Positions 8,458 through 18,275 of a DNA stretch of 64,000 nucleotides are shown here, piece after piece. Source of the DNA: Cytobacillus massiliigabonensis (GTDB taxonomy: Bacteria; Bacillota; Bacilli; Bacillales; Cytobacillaceae). The position numbers and the translations under genes are program-made. Each line of letters starts with the position of its first letter. Positions within the stretch are counted from its first letter, which is position 1. Under the pieces are notes generated by a model. The model did not search any database. It was not told the DNA's origin and saw nothing but the letters and a program-made list of their open reading frames with translations. The stretch is from contig NZ_LT904904.1 in assembly GCF_900199725.1 (NCBI RefSeq), forward strand, positions 2,656,048 to 2,720,047, in the 5' to 3' direction.

Positions 8458-9597
8458 GTGAAAATTGTCGTTGCACCTGATTCTTTTAAAGGAGCCATCT
8501 CCGCCCGTGAAGTTTGTACATCTGTGAAGACTGGTGTGCATCATGTTTTCCCAAAGGCTGAAGTAATTGAGATTCCTTTAGCTGACGGCGGAGAAGGGAC
8601 AATGGAGAATCTCGTCTATTCTTCTGGAGGTTCCTTCATAGACTTTGAAGTTAAGGGGCCAATTGGGAAACCGGTATTGGCAACTATCGGTTTATTAGGG
8701 GATCAAGAAACTGCGGTTATTGAAATGGCTCAAGCTTCCGGTCTTACACTCTTATCGAAAGAGGATAGAAATCCATTGCTGACAACTAGTTATGGAACAG
8801 GTGAACTAATCAAGCATGCACTGGATCGAAATTATCGCAAGTTTATTATTGGACTTGGCGGAAGTGCAACAAATGATGGAGGTACCGGGCTGCTGAAAGC
8901 ATTAGGGGTGAGATTTTACTCAAATGATGGATATGAACTAGCTGATGGCGGGGCAGCTTTAATAAACTTAGCATTTATAGATGATTCAGCTTTAGATCCG
9001 CGAATAAGAGAGTCGTCCTTTTTAATTGCAAGTGATGTAACAAATCCATTATGTGGTCCAAATGGAGCTTCAATCATTTTTGGTCCGCAAAAGGGTGCTA
9101 CTGCCCGTGACGTTATTAAACTGGATCAAGCATTATTTCATTATAGTAAAATTGTTCAGAAGCAAAAACATATGGATCTCTGCAAGATTGTTGGCGGGGG
9201 AGCAGCTGGCGGAATAGGTGCAGCCTTAGCTGCCTTTTTCCAGACTACGATCCGATCTGGAATAGAAGTTGTTATGGGTGCAATTCAATTTGAAGAGAAG
9301 ATAAAAGGGGCAAATCTCATCATTACAGGTGAGGGAAACCTTGATAGTCAGACACTCTCTGGAAAAGTAATCACAGGGGTTAGTAAAATAGCAAAGAAGC
9401 AGCATATCCCGGTAATTGCTCTCTGTGGAAGCTTCCTTCTAGATAAATATGAAATAAACGAACTAGGAATTAGCAGTGCCTTTTCAATTGTACCAGGTCC
9501 ATGTTCACTTGAAACAGCAATAATAAATTCTTCAAAGTGGACAATCGAGCGAACGGAGTTAATTATGCGATTACTAAAGGATGTCAAATTAAACTAG
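8458..9597 (+). CDS. Glycerate kinase, GarK/GlxK type
   Basis: This 379-residue kinase of the glycerate kinase type 1 family phosphorylates D-glycerate, feeding carbon from glyoxylate into glycolysis. The canonical N-terminus (KIVVAPDSFKG) begins at a GTG start at 8458, with the site TGGAGGTG well placed. An ATG ten codons upstream is rejected because that site lies after it. Family motifs seen are PLADGGEGT, the glycine-rich GLGGSATNDGG, and GEGNLDSQTL near the C-terminus. It sits 68 bases after one hydroxyacid dehydrogenase gene and 12 bases before another, probably as one operon. Confidence 0.93.
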   Translation: MKIVVAPDSFKGAISAREVCTSVKTGVHHVFPKAEVIEIPLADGGEGTMENLVYSSGGSFIDFEVKGPIGKPVLATIGLLGDQETAVIEMAQASGLTLLSKEDRNPLLTTSYGTGELIKHALDRNYRKFIIGLGGSATNDGGTGLLKALGVRFYSNDGYELADGGAALINLAFIDDSALDPRIRESSFLIASDVTNPLCGPNGASIIFGPQKGATARDVIKLDQALFHYSKIVQKQKHMDLCKIVGGGAAGGIGAALAAFFQTTIRSGIEVVMGAIQFEEKIKGANLIITGEGNLDSQTLSGKVITGVSKIAKKQHIPVIALCGSFLLDKYEINELGISSAFSIVPGPCSLETAIINSSKWTIERTELIMRLLKDVKLN

Positions 9598-9609
9598 CAG
9601 GGAGGAACC

Positions 9610-10593
9610 ATGTCGAAACCAAAAATATTTATAACTAGAAAAATACCTGTTCCTATCATAGATCAGCTAGAGAAAAGTTGTGAAGTATCTATTTGGGAGC
9701 ATGAAGATACGCCAGTTCCCCGCGAAATATTAGAAGAAAAAATCACTGAAATAGACGGATTATTCTGCTTATTAACCGAAAACATTAATGAAGAATTAAT
9801 AAGCAAAGCAAAAAAGCTAAAAGTAATCAGCAATATGGCAGTAGGCTATAACAATATTGATATTAATGCAGCCACCAAAAAAGGGATTATTGTTACTAAT
9901 ACGCCAGGAGTGTTAACAGAGACTACTGCTGACCTGACATTTGCACTCTTAATGGCTACTGCAAGAAGGATTCCAGAAGCGTCTTCCTATATGCGAGAGG
10001 GAAAATGGAAGACTTGGTCTCCCATGCAGCTTACCGGGCAAGATATATATAATTCTACAATTGGAATTATTGGTTTAGGAAGAATTGGTGAAGCACTCGC
10101 AAGAAGAGCGAAAGGATTCAATATGAATATTCTGTATCGTAATCGAAACAGAAACCTTCAAGCTGAGGGAGAATTAGGATTACAGTATGTATCATTAGAG
10201 GACTTATTAAAAAAATCTGACTTTGTTTGTATCATGACTCCTTATACACCAGAAACATATAATATGATTCGAAAGGAGCATTTCCAATTAATGAAGGATA
10301 CTGCCATTTTAATAAACACTGCTCGCGGAGGGATAGTGAACGAAAATGACCTCTATCAAGCGCTTGCTGATGGAGTAATTTGGGCTGCAGGTCTTGACGT
10401 TTTTGAACAGGAGCCTGTCCCTTTAGATCATCCACTGCTTACATTGCCAAACGTAGTGACACTCCCCCACATAGGAAGTGCCAGCATTGGTACGCGTATG
10501 AAAATGGCAGAAGTTGCTGCAGAAAATCTTCTTCGAGCGTTAACTGGAGATATTCCCCAAAATGCTGTGAATAAGGAATGGCTGAATGATTAA
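9610..10593 (+). CDS. Glyoxylate/hydroxypyruvate reductase (D-glycerate dehydrogenase), GhrB/GyaR-like
   Basis: This 327-residue D-2-hydroxyacid dehydrogenase carries GLGRIG at 155-160 for NAD(P) binding. The catalytic Arg is in NTARGG, the Glu in VFEQEPV and the His in LPHIGSAS. It likely interconverts glyoxylate/glycolate and hydroxypyruvate/glycerate. Translation starts at ATG behind GGGAGGA, 12 bases after glycerate kinase, so the two are translationally close. The cluster thus has two different 2-hydroxyacid dehydrogenases around one kinase, consistent with assimilation of C2/C3 hydroxyacids. Confidence 0.92.
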   Translation: MSKPKIFITRKIPVPIIDQLEKSCEVSIWEHEDTPVPREILEEKITEIDGLFCLLTENINEELISKAKKLKVISNMAVGYNNIDINAATKKGIIVTNTPGVLTETTADLTFALLMATARRIPEASSYMREGKWKTWSPMQLTGQDIYNSTIGIIGLGRIGEALARRAKGFNMNILYRNRNRNLQAEGELGLQYVSLEDLLKKSDFVCIMTPYTPETYNMIRKEHFQLMKDTAILINTARGGIVNENDLYQALADGVIWAAGLDVFEQEPVPLDHPLLTLPNVVTLPHIGSASIGTRMKMAEVAAENLLRALTGDIPQNAVNKEWLND

Positions 10594-10614
10594 TAAAGAC
10601 TGTAACCTATTCAC

Positions 10615-11235
10615 TTAATTATTCTCTGCCATCCTTCCCAGCGGACCATTTTCATCAATGATATCCAGCAGATCATAAACGGAAATAGGAAACATAGGGA
10701 AACCAAATACATAAGGCGTTATTTCATAAAGCTGAAAATAAATGACAATTGTTTTATCGGCAATATAAAAGTCTTGATTTGGTTTTATTTCTGTAAATGG
10801 ATTGAGAAGCTGGATATTTCGCTGTTTAATTTGTTTTTGTATTTGCATAGATAGCCTTTTAACATAATCACTGCCTGGCTTGAATAAATCCTTAAGTTCA
10901 CAATGCTTTCCTTCCTTTAAATCGAATGTTAAAGATTTAATAATCGTCATTCCATGTGCTGCATGATAATGGTACGTATAATTTGAAAGTGCTAAGCTAA
11001 GTACTTCACGCTGATTATTTTTTATTTCATAAGAACCGATTATTTCAACTACCGATGCTGGATCTCCGCCAACTAATTCATTTACAAGCTGTTGGGTCTG
11101 ATGGACAATTTTTCGGTTGATATTTTGTTCTAAACGTACATTCTTCATTTTATACACTTGAGGATAATAAATATTTTTATCCTTGCCGCCACTTATCTTT
11201 TCTGTTCTTATACTTACAGGAAACGAAATCGGCAT
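10615..11235 (-). CDS. DUF3298 (RsiV C-terminal-like) domain protein
   Basis: This 206-residue protein has no obvious signal peptide or membrane helix. Its core matches the DUF3298 domain, also found at the C-terminus of the anti-sigma factor RsiV: a SLTFDLKEGKHCELKDLF segment followed by a YIADKTIVIYF strand pair near the end. Function is unknown. In RsiV the related domain binds lysozyme, but nothing here shows that activity. The start at 11235 is chosen because GGATGGAG lies just upstream. The longer version starting at 11256 lacks a binding site. It is convergent with the glycerate cluster and divergent from the ribose operon. Confidence 0.75.
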   Translation of the reverse strand: MPISFPVSIRTEKISGGKDKNIYYPQVYKMKNVRLEQNINRKIVHQTQQLVNELVGGDPASVVEIIGSYEIKNNQREVLSLALSNYTYHYHAAHGMTIIKSLTFDLKEGKHCELKDLFKPGSDYVKRLSMQIQKQIKQRNIQLLNPFTEIKPNQDFYIADKTIVIYFQLYEITPYVFGFPMFPISVYDLLDIIDENGPLGRMAENN

Positions 11236-11361
11236 ACTACTCCATCCTTTAAACATTTTTAACTATCATATTCCAAATGATTGAATGGGTGAATGAAGGT
11301 TAATTTAGATTACAGAATGAGAACCAAAGCAATTATCATTCTATATTCCTCTATTAGTCTA

Positions 11362-11390
11362 TTGACAAATACATTTTAAGCAATTAAAAT
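11362..11390 (+). promoter_or_regulatory. Candidate sigma-A promoter of the rbs operon (distal)
   Basis: TTGACA at 11362-11367 and TAAAAT at 11385-11390 are separated by 17 bases. A second, weaker pair (TTTACA at 11487 and AATAAT at 11510, 17-base spacer) lies closer to the gene. Both precede the RbsR-type operator, so either could drive the operon. Confidence 0.55.
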
Positions 11391-11444
11391 TCAATTAAAG
11401 TTACCTAAAGAGAATCATTTGAGGTAAAAGTTTTTTCAATATAT

Positions 11445-11459
11445 TTGAAAGCGATTACC
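11445..11459 (+). promoter_or_regulatory. cre-like site for CcpA upstream of rbsR
   Basis: TTGAAAGCGATTACC fits the catabolite-responsive element consensus WTGNAANCGNWNNCW except for its final base. Its position in the ribose operon leader suits carbon catabolite repression, as known for B. subtilis rbs. It is a sequence match only. Confidence 0.65.
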
Positions 11460-11544
11460 TATTAGTAACTATTAATCATTCAAAAATTTACAAATACTAA
11501 GTTTTTCTTAATAATTTATAGAAAAATATTTTTTTATATCTATG

Positions 11545-11558
11545 TGTAACCGGTTACA
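11545..11558. promoter_or_regulatory. rbsO: RbsR-type operator, perfect 14-bp palindrome
   Basis: TGTAACCGGTTACA is a perfect palindrome with the central CG typical of LacI-family operators. It ends 15 bases before the rbsR start codon, where a bound repressor would block both candidate promoters. A one-mismatch copy occurs inside rbsK. Confidence 0.8.
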
Positions 11559-11573
11559 GAAAGAAGGTATGAT

Positions 11574-12560
11574 GTGAGCACAATTAAAGATGTAGCAAAT
11601 GAAGCGAGTGTATCTGTTGCTACAGTTTCAAGGGTGTTAAATAATAATGGCTATGTAAATGAGGATACGAGAAAAAAAGTTTTAAAGGCCATAGAGAAAT
11701 TAGACTATAAACCGAATGCGGTAGCTAGGAGCCTTTTTAAAAAACAATCTAAAACAATTGCTCTCATCGTGCCTGATATAAAGAACCCATTTTTCCCAGA
11801 AATAGCAAGAGCGATAGAAGATGTTTTAAATAACAATGACTATACATTAATCCTTTGTAATTCAGACGAACATGAGGATAAGGAAAAGAAATATTTTGAT
11901 GTCATGAAGCAAAAGTATGTCGACGGTGTCATTATTGTCACAAGTACGCTTGCACCAAACTACATCGAGAAAAATAACATCCCGATCGTATCCCTTGACC
12001 GTCCAATTCATCAAAGTATTCCATCTGTTTCAGTCAACAATTATGAAGGCGCAAAAGAAGCAGTACAATATCTAAAAGCAATTGGATGTAAAAAAATTGC
12101 CCATGTCAGAGGACCTGTCAATGTCGTTAACGCAGACGAACGATTTAAAGGCTATTTAAGTGAGGTATCCAATGAGCCTTGGTTTACTGAGGAATTTATT
12201 ATTAATGGAAATTATAACGTTCTAGAAACTGCAAAGGCGACGATGGTTCTACTATCTCAGCACCGTGATATTGATGGGATTTTTGCAGGGAATGATTATA
12301 TGGCTTTAGGTGTATTGAAAGCCGCAACACAAATGGGAATAAGAATTCCACAAGATCTTTCATTGATTGGTTTTGATGGCATTCAGCTTTGTGAACTTAC
12401 AAGTCCAGAAATTACAACGATGGCACAGCCTATATATGAATTAGGGGAGTCAGCAGCTAAACTTTTACTTGATATGATTGAGGGAAAAGCTGTAAATCCT
12501 GCACAGCAAGAATTTAAAGTATCTTTAAAAATAGGTCAATCAACTAAGGTCTTGAGGTGA
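11574..12560 (+). CDS. rbsR: LacI-family ribose operon repressor RbsR
   Basis: This 328-residue repressor has an N-terminal helix-turn-helix (IKDVANEASVSVATVSRVLN) and hinge region (PNAVARSL) within residues 1-60. A periplasmic-binding-protein-like sugar domain follows, with the IGFDGI motif near the end. It is expected to bind the palindromic operator directly upstream and release it on ribose-related effectors, repressing its own operon. The GTG at 11574 sits behind AAGAAGG. It is first in an rbsRKDACB operon with the B. subtilis gene order, and its stop overlaps the beginning of the rbsK initiation region. Confidence 0.95.
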   Translation: MSTIKDVANEASVSVATVSRVLNNNGYVNEDTRKKVLKAIEKLDYKPNAVARSLFKKQSKTIALIVPDIKNPFFPEIARAIEDVLNNNDYTLILCNSDEHEDKEKKYFDVMKQKYVDGVIIVTSTLAPNYIEKNNIPIVSLDRPIHQSIPSVSVNNYEGAKEAVQYLKAIGCKKIAHVRGPVNVVNADERFKGYLSEVSNEPWFTEEFIINGNYNVLETAKATMVLLSQHRDIDGIFAGNDYMALGVLKAATQMGIRIPQDLSLIGFDGIQLCELTSPEITTMAQPIYELGESAAKLLLDMIEGKAVNPAQQEFKVSLKIGQSTKVLR

Positions 12561-12565
12561 AAATG

Positions 12566-13474
12566 ATGACAAAAAAGAAAATCACTGTCATCGGCAGTAT
12601 TAATATGGATATTGTAACAAGTACAAATATCCTTCCAAAAATGGGTGAAACGGTTTTAGGAAAAGCGTTTCACACCATACCTGGTGGCAAAGGGGCAAAT
12701 CAAGCGGTTGCAGCTGCAAGATTAGGGGCAGACGTGACATTAATTGGATGTGTCGGTGATGATATATTTGGTAAAGAGTTAAAACAGCATTTGAAACAAC
12801 AAGGAATAAATGTGGAAAATGTGGAACCGGTTACAGAAACTTCAACCGGTACTGCTAGCATCACACTTTATGATGGAGATAACAATATCATCGTTGTACC
12901 AGGTGCAAACTACCATGTAACACCCGATTATATCGAAGGATTAGAAAAGATAATTGCGGAAAGTGATGTTGTATTGCTCCAATTGGAAATTCCGTTAGAA
13001 ACTGTTGAGAGAACAGTAGAAATCGCAAGAAGACATAAAGCAACCATCATTTTAAATCCTGCACCGATTCAGCCATTATCAAAAGAGCTTCTTTCAAAAG
13101 TTAACTATATAACACCGAATGAGCATGAACAAGAAATGCTTCTTACTTCTTTTGAATGGGCAGATGAAGAAAGAAAAGAAATCATAAAGAAATGCATTGT
13201 AACTAAAGGTTCAAAAGGCGTTTCCATTTTGAAAGAGGATGAACTTAAAATTCCTAGTTTCAGCGTGGATGTCGTAGATACGACAGGGGCTGGTGATACC
13301 TTTAATGGCGCTCTAGCTTATTGCTTAAGTATGGGATATGAGCTTGAAGAAGCATGTCGATTCGCTAATGCAACTGCTGCCCTATCTGTAACAAAATTTG
13401 GTGCTCAAGGCGGAATGCCGACCCTCCAGGAGGTAGAGGAATTCCTGCAGCAAAGAGGGGAAAAAAGAAAATGA
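12566..13474 (+). CDS. rbsK: Ribokinase
   Basis: This roughly 302-residue PfkB-family sugar kinase converts ribose to ribose 5-phosphate. Motifs visible are the N-terminal GSINMD, the GGKGANQA glycine-rich loop, and the C-terminal anion hole and catalytic base in [14 protein letters not shown] at 12557 and ATGs at 12563 and 12566 are all possible starts. The ATG at 12566 has the best spacing from GAGGTG, which overlaps the rbsR stop. A near-copy of the upstream operator lies within this gene at 12822-12835. Confidence 0.94.
   Translation: MTKKKITVIGSINMDIVTSTNILPKMGETVLGKAFHTIPGGKGANQAVAAARLGADVTLIGCVGDDIFGKELKQHLKQQGINVENVEPVTETSTGTASITLYDGDNNIIVVPGANYHVTPDYIEGLEKIIAESDVVLLQLEIPLETVERTVEIARRHKATIILNPAPIQPLSKELLSKVNYITPNEHEQEMLLTSFEWADEERKEIIKKCIVTKGSKGVSILKEDELKIPSFSVDVVDTTGAGDTFNGALAYCLSMGYELEEACRFANATAALSVTKFGAQGGMPTLQEVEEFLQQRGEKRK
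12822..12835. promoter_or_regulatory. Near-operator inside rbsK
   Basis: TGGAACCGGTTACA matches the upstream palindromic operator TGTAACCGGTTACA at 13 of 14 positions. It lies 1277 bases downstream of it, within codons for the segment after VENVEP. Intragenic auxiliary operators are known for LacI-family regulators. Here the role is inferred only from the match. Confidence 0.45.
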
Positions 13475-13866
13475 AAAAATTAGGGATCTTAAATAGTCAT
13501 ATATCTGAAGTTCTATCACGACTTGGACATACCGATACGATCGTTATTGCTGATTGTGGTCTTCCTATACCAGACGAAACGATTCGAATCGATTTAGCAT
13601 TAAGACAAGGGGACCCAAGTTTCATTGAGACGTTAGAGACCTTGCTTGAAGATATGGCAGTTGAAAAAGCAACACTTGCTGTAGAAATAAAGGAGCAAAA
13701 CAAACCAATCAATGAGAAGGTTACCTCTATTCTTAAAGATGTGCCATTAAATTATATCTCACACGAAGAATTTAAAGCACAAACGAAAAAAGCAAAAGCA
13801 GTCATACGAACAGGTGAAGTAACTCCATATGCAAACATTATTTTACATGCAGGAGTGATTTTCTAA
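13471..13866 (+). CDS. rbsD: D-ribose pyranase
   Basis: This 131-residue enzyme catalyses pyranose-furanose interconversion of ribose, giving the form that ribokinase uses. It has the same length as the B. subtilis protein. Catalytic His20 in LGHTD and Asp28 in IADCG are present, as is the C-terminal VIRTGE-x-TPYAN signature. The start codon overlaps the last bases of rbsK, so translation is coupled. Confidence 0.96.
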   Translation: MKKLGILNSHISEVLSRLGHTDTIVIADCGLPIPDETIRIDLALRQGDPSFIETLETLLEDMAVEKATLAVEIKEQNKPINEKVTSILKDVPLNYISHEEFKAQTKKAKAVIRTGEVTPYANIILHAGVIF

Positions 13867-13867
13867 T

Positions 13868-15370
13868 ATGAACAGCCAATCAATTATTCAGATGAAAGGC
13901 ATTTCCAAAGCATTCTCCGGTAATATCGTTTTGGAAAAAGTAGATTTTGAAATTATGCCTGGTGAAGTACATGCATTAATGGGAGAAAATGGAGCAGGTA
14001 AATCTACGTTAATGAAAATTTTAACAGGCATTTATGAAAGAGATGCCGGAACTGTTTCAGTTCGTGGAAATGAAGTACATTTCAAAAATGCGAAAGAAGC
14101 TGAAATGGCAGGAATTGCCGTTATTCATCAAGAGCTAAATATCATTCCTTACCTTACAGTTACCGAGAATATGTTCTTGGGAAAAGAGATGACATTCGGG
14201 AAATTTGGAATAACAAAAGATAAAGAAATGCAGCAAAAAACGAAAGAATATTTAAATCGTCTAGGGATCGATATTGATCCATCTATTGAGGCTGGCAAAT
14301 TATCTGTCGGTCAGCAGCAAATGATAGAGATTGCTCGGGCAGTTGCAGCAAATACGGAAGTACTAATTATGGATGAGCCTACTGCCGCATTAACAGATCG
14401 TGAAATTGAAGCCCTATTTAAAGTGATCGATTCCCTTAAAGAACAAGGGGTTGGGATTGTATATATTTCACATCGAATGGAAGAAATATTTCAAATCTGC
14501 GATCGAATATCTGTTTTACGGGATGGTCAATTCATCGGCGTGAAAGCGATTCCAGAAACAAACTTTGATGAAATTGTCAAAATGATGGTTGGCAGGCAGC
14601 TTGGTGACCGCTTCCCGGATCGAGATACAGCTATAGGTTCCGAAAGGTTAAAAGTAGAAAATTTCACAAGTAAGGGCTCCTTTGAAAACGTCGATTTTTC
14701 TATCCATCAAGGAGAAATTCTTGGTGTAGCCGGTTTAATGGGCGCTGGCCGTACGGAAATTATGGAAGCAATTTTTGGTTATCGGAAGGTACAAGAAGGA
14801 AAGCTATTTATTGATGGAAAAGAGATAAAAATCAAATCACCATTTGATGCGATAAAAGCCGGGATCGGCTTTATTACGGAAGATCGTAAAAGTGAAGGGC
14901 TAGTACTCGATTTATCCGTAAGAGAAAACTTCTCACTGACCAACCTTAAAAAAATTTCTAAAAAGAATATCATTTCAGCAAAACAGGAAGCAAGCTTTGT
15001 AGATGAGATGATTAAAAAGCTACATGTAAAAACGTCCAGCAGTGAACAATTAGTAAAATCACTCAGTGGCGGAAATCAGCAAAAAATCGTAATTGGGAAA
15101 TGGCTGGGTATTAATCCGAAAATCTTAATATTAGATGAGCCTACCCGCGGTGTCGATGTTGGAGCAAAAAAAGAAATTTATCAAATCATGAATGAATTAA
15201 CAAAATTAGGCGTTTCCATTATTATGGTTTCTTCCGAACTTCCAGAAATCTTGGGAATGAGCGATCGAATCCTTGTGATTCACGAAGGGAAAGTATCCGC
15301 AATATTAAATAAGTCCGAGGCTGACCAAGAAATAATCATGCAAGCCGCGACAGGGGGAAATAAAAAATGA
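13868..15370 (+). CDS. rbsA: Ribose ABC transporter ATP-binding protein
   Basis: This 500-residue protein has two fused ABC domains. The first has Walker [10 protein letters not shown] at 39-47 and signature LSVGQQQM. The second has the degenerate Walker [10 protein letters not shown] typical of RbsA/MglA proteins and an intact signature LSGGNQQK with Walker [13 protein letters not shown]. It energises high-affinity ribose import with RbsC and RbsB. It starts two bases after the rbsD stop and overlaps rbsC by four bases. Confidence 0.97.
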   Translation: MNSQSIIQMKGISKAFSGNIVLEKVDFEIMPGEVHALMGENGAGKSTLMKILTGIYERDAGTVSVRGNEVHFKNAKEAEMAGIAVIHQELNIIPYLTVTENMFLGKEMTFGKFGITKDKEMQQKTKEYLNRLGIDIDPSIEAGKLSVGQQQMIEIARAVAANTEVLIMDEPTAALTDREIEALFKVIDSLKEQGVGIVYISHRMEEIFQICDRISVLRDGQFIGVKAIPETNFDEIVKMMVGRQLGDRFPDRDTAIGSERLKVENFTSKGSFENVDFSIHQGEILGVAGLMGAGRTEIMEAIFGYRKVQEGKLFIDGKEIKIKSPFDAIKAGIGFITEDRKSEGLVLDLSVRENFSLTNLKKISKKNIISAKQEASFVDEMIKKLHVKTSSSEQLVKSLSGGNQQKIVIGKWLGINPKILILDEPTRGVDVGAKKEIYQIMNELTKLGVSIIMVSSELPEILGMSDRILVIHEGKVSAILNKSEADQEIIMQAATGGNKK

Positions 15371-16311
15371 AGTCCTCAGCTTTATTTTCAAAACAGCTGC
15401 AAAAATTAGGACCTTTATTAGGATTAGTCATCATCACGGTCATATTAGCAATCGTAAGTCCAAGCTTTTTAACATTGGATAATATCTTTAATGTACTGCG
15501 TCAAGTATCAATCAATGCTTTAATCGCATTCGGAATGACTTTTGTTATTTTAACAGGTGGAATTGATCTATCAGTCGGTTCTATCCTTGCCCTATCTTCG
15601 GCAGTTACTGCAGGTTTGTTAGCTAGTGGAATGGACCCAATTTTAGCTATCCTTATCGGCTTACTGGCAGGTGCTGTAATGGGGGCAATTAATGGTTTCA
15701 TTATTACAAAAGGAAAAGTAGCTCCTTTCATTGCCACACTAGCGACAATGACAATCTTTCGCGGTTTAACACTTGTTTATACAGAAGGACGTCCAATTAC
15801 AGGTTTATCAGATAGTCAGTTTTTTGAATTAATGGGACGTGGATACTTAGGCTGGATACCGGTTCCTGTTATTTGGATGCTCATTTCTTATTGTATCCTT
15901 TACTTCATTTTAAAGAAGACTACATTCGGGCGTAAGGTATACGCAATTGGAGGAAATGAAGAAGCGTCTATTTTATCAGGTATTCGCGTAGATAAAGTTA
16001 AAATTTGGATTTATTCCATTACAGGAACATTGTCTGCACTAGCAGGAATTATCTTAACATCTCGTTTGAATTCTGCTCAGCCTACTGCAGGGGCATCCTA
16101 TGAATTAGATGCAATTGCTGCAGTTGTATTAGGCGGTACAAGCTTATCTGGCGGGAAAGGCTGGATTTTTGGAACTTTGGTTGGAGCCCTCATTATTGGG
16201 GTTTTAAATAATGGATTAAATTTGATGAATGTAAGTTCCTTTTATCAGCAAGTAGTTAAAGGAGGTGTCATTCTACTAGCAGTCTTATTAGACAGAAAGA
16301 AAGCGGCATAA
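15367..16311 (+). CDS. rbsC: Ribose ABC transporter permease
   Basis: This 314-residue integral membrane permease has about nine or ten hydrophobic helices. Family signatures include [10 protein letters not shown] around residue 65 and the conserved coupling segment with [12 protein letters not shown]. It forms the ribose channel with RbsA. The start overlaps the rbsA stop (ATGA), which indicates coupled translation. Confidence 0.97.
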   Translation: MKSSALFSKQLQKLGPLLGLVIITVILAIVSPSFLTLDNIFNVLRQVSINALIAFGMTFVILTGGIDLSVGSILALSSAVTAGLLASGMDPILAILIGLLAGAVMGAINGFIITKGKVAPFIATLATMTIFRGLTLVYTEGRPITGLSDSQFFELMGRGYLGWIPVPVIWMLISYCILYFILKKTTFGRKVYAIGGNEEASILSGIRVDKVKIWIYSITGTLSALAGIILTSRLNSAQPTAGASYELDAIAAVVLGGTSLSGGKGWIFGTLVGALIIGVLNNGLNLMNVSSFYQQVVKGGVILLAVLLDRKKAA

Positions 16312-16381
16312 TCTAATGTTAAAGCAAATTTGTCCGCAAGAACATTTTATTTCATTGAATACATTTTAGGAGGTCAATTAA

Positions 16382-17320
16382 GTGAAAAAAGCATTTAAAG
16401 GATTTTTGTTTATCACATTAATGATGGTTTTATTAGCTGGCTGTTCAACAGAAGCTCCAGGATCATCAGATAAGAGCGAAAAAGATACTAGCGGTAAAAA
16501 GGACGAAACTGTAAAAATTGGTCTTTCTGTTTCTACTTTGAACAATCCATTCTTCGTTTCGTTAAAACAAGGGGCAGAAGAGGAAGCAAAAGCACAAGGT
16601 GCGGAAATTGTTACAGTTGATGCACAGAACGATTCTGCTAAACAAGTAAGTGACATCGAGGATTTAATTCAGCAAGGTGTTGATGTGCTGCTAGTTAACC
16701 CTACAGATTCTGCTGCTGTTGCCGTTGCAATTGAGTCAGCTAACAATGCAAATATTCCTGTAATCACGGTAGACCGCAGCGCTGAAGGCGGAGAAGTTGT
16801 AGCACATATTGCTTCTGATAACGTAGCCGGAGGGGAAATGGCTGGAGCATTTATTTTAGAAAAGCTAGGAAATAAAGGGAAAGTCGTTGAATTAGAAGGA
16901 ATTCCTGGATCATCAGCAGCTCGTGAACGCGGTGAAGGTTTCCATAAAGCAGTAGACGCAGTTGCAGATGTTGAAGTAGTTGCTAAACAAGCGGCTGATT
17001 TTGACCGTGCAAAAGGCTTATCTGTAATGGAAAATATTTTACAAGGTAATAAAGATATTCAAGCGGTCTTTGCTCATAACGATGAAATGGCATTAGGTGC
17101 ATTAGAAGCTCTTCAAGCAGCTGGCTTAAAAGACGTGATTGTCGTTGGTTTTGATGCAACTGACGATGCGGTCAAGGCAGTTGAAAGTGGGAATATGGCG
17201 GCAACTGTTGCTCAAAAGCCTGTCATTATTGGTCAACAAGGGGTTACAACAGCTTTAAAAGTGGCTGGCGGCGAAACAGTTGATGAATTTATTCCAGTTG
17301 AGTTAGAGTTAGTAAAATAA
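16382..17320 (+). CDS. rbsB: Ribose ABC transporter substrate-binding lipoprotein
   Basis: This 312-residue solute-binding protein starts with GTG behind a strong TAGGAGGTC site. It has a lipoprotein signal with lipobox LLAGC (Cys21), a charged linker and the type I periplasmic-binding fold. Ribose contacts of the family are recognisable in NNPFF near residue 59 and in [12 protein letters not shown]. It is the last gene of the operon, tethered to the outer membrane surface, and a strong terminator follows it. Confidence 0.96.
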   Translation: MKKAFKGFLFITLMMVLLAGCSTEAPGSSDKSEKDTSGKKDETVKIGLSVSTLNNPFFVSLKQGAEEEAKAQGAEIVTVDAQNDSAKQVSDIEDLIQQGVDVLLVNPTDSAAVAVAIESANNANIPVITVDRSAEGGEVVAHIASDNVAGGEMAGAFILEKLGNKGKVVELEGIPGSSAARERGEGFHKAVDAVADVEVVAKQAADFDRAKGLSVMENILQGNKDIQAVFAHNDEMALGALEALQAAGLKDVIVVGFDATDDAVKAVESGNMAATVAQKPVIIGQQGVTTALKVAGGETVDEFIPVELELVK

Positions 17321-17332
17321 TCATAGAGTATA

Positions 17333-17368
17333 AAAAAAACTGCCATTCATTTGAATAGCAGTTTTTTT
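17333..17368. terminator. Bidirectional terminator between rbsB and the kinase-like gene
   Basis: Complementary arms AAAAACTGCCATTCA and TGAATAGCAGTTTTT form a stem with a single internal mismatch. It is flanked by an A-run on one side and a T-run on the other, so it can stop both rbs transcription and the minus-strand gene that ends at 17372. Confidence 0.9.
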
Positions 17369-17371
17369 ATG

Positions 17372-17962
17372 TTAATAATCTGTAACAATAATATCCCTAT
17401 CTAATATTGTTTCTACAACTTCGCTTACTTGAAATGAGACTTGCGGGGAATCAAAATTTTCAAATGCATATTCGCATTTTGTCTTATAGCTCATGTTTTC
17501 AGCATAGTGAGCCATATGCCGATTAATATCTTCTTCTTTATCCTCCCTTGCTTTATGCCTTTCAATAACCGTGTCTCGATCAGCATAGATAAAAAATCGA
17601 ATGACACGATCCCCATACATCTTTTTTAATTTTTCTGTTCCTTCTGGATTTAAAGTCAAATAAACGAGGGCATGTGATTCAAAAGCTTTTATAATATCTT
17701 CTTCACGTATACCGTAATAGAATCCATCAATCTCAACACTTTCTAGAAATTCTTGATTTTCTATCATTTTATTAAAAGTTTCTTGTTTAACAAAATGATA
17801 GTCTTCACCATCTTGTTCATAATGACGGGGCGCTCTAGTTGTATAGGAGAGAATGGTCTCCATATCAAACATTGTTGCGACCATTTTAGCAATGGTTTTC
17901 CTGCCAGAACCATCTGGACCTGTGTAAATAAATAATTTTTCTTTTTCTTTAATTTCGTACAT
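17372..17962 (-). CDS. Guanylate-kinase-like protein with altered P-loop
   Basis: This 196-residue protein has the overall fold signature of guanylate kinase. The GMP-binding region is intact (SYTTRAPR, then EDGEDYHFV-like residues and an FYYG segment), and the lid contains RHKARE. The P-loop reads GPDGSGRKT at residues 15-23 rather than GPSGVGKGT, with Arg-Lys where Gmk has Lys-Gly. It could be a paralogue with changed nucleotide use or a regulatory pseudo-kinase. It stands alone, convergent with rbs, and is not in the usual gmk neighbourhood (remA, rpoZ), so it is probably not the essential housekeeping enzyme. Confidence 0.78.
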   Translation of the reverse strand: MYEIKEKEKLFIYTGPDGSGRKTIAKMVATMFDMETILSYTTRAPRHYEQDGEDYHFVKQETFNKMIENQEFLESVEIDGFYYGIREEDIIKAFESHALVYLTLNPEGTEKLKKMYGDRVIRFFIYADRDTVIERHKAREDKEEDINRHMAHYAENMSYKTKCEYAFENFDSPQVSFQVSEVVETILDRDIIVTDY

Positions 17963-18275
17963 AGATTTGCCTCCTTAAATAGTTTTGATTGTGACGATAA
18001 ATGACGAAGCAGCAGCTTAGTAAAGTGAAATAACTCTGAGGGGGTTAACTACGTGATAGTAGGGGAAAATCTTTCAAATCATATCTTTAAGAATCTGATT
18101 TAAATAGTATTATTATATCAGATTATTATAAATATTTGGAGTTAATCGATTATTTTGTAATAATATTTTAATTTTATAAATAGTTAAAATAAAGGAAATC
18201 ACTCGGTATTGTCGAAAAGAGTTGATATATAATTGAAAATGGTAAGTTTATTCATCGATGATAGGAGAGATTTAT
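17963..18275. other. Intergenic region between divergent genes
   Basis: This is an AT-rich stretch of about 310 bases between a minus-strand kinase-like gene and a plus-strand peptidase gene. A TATAAT at 18228-18233 is a plausible -10 for the peptidase gene, but no good -35 lies 16-18 bases upstream. I see no other structure. Confidence 0.4.
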
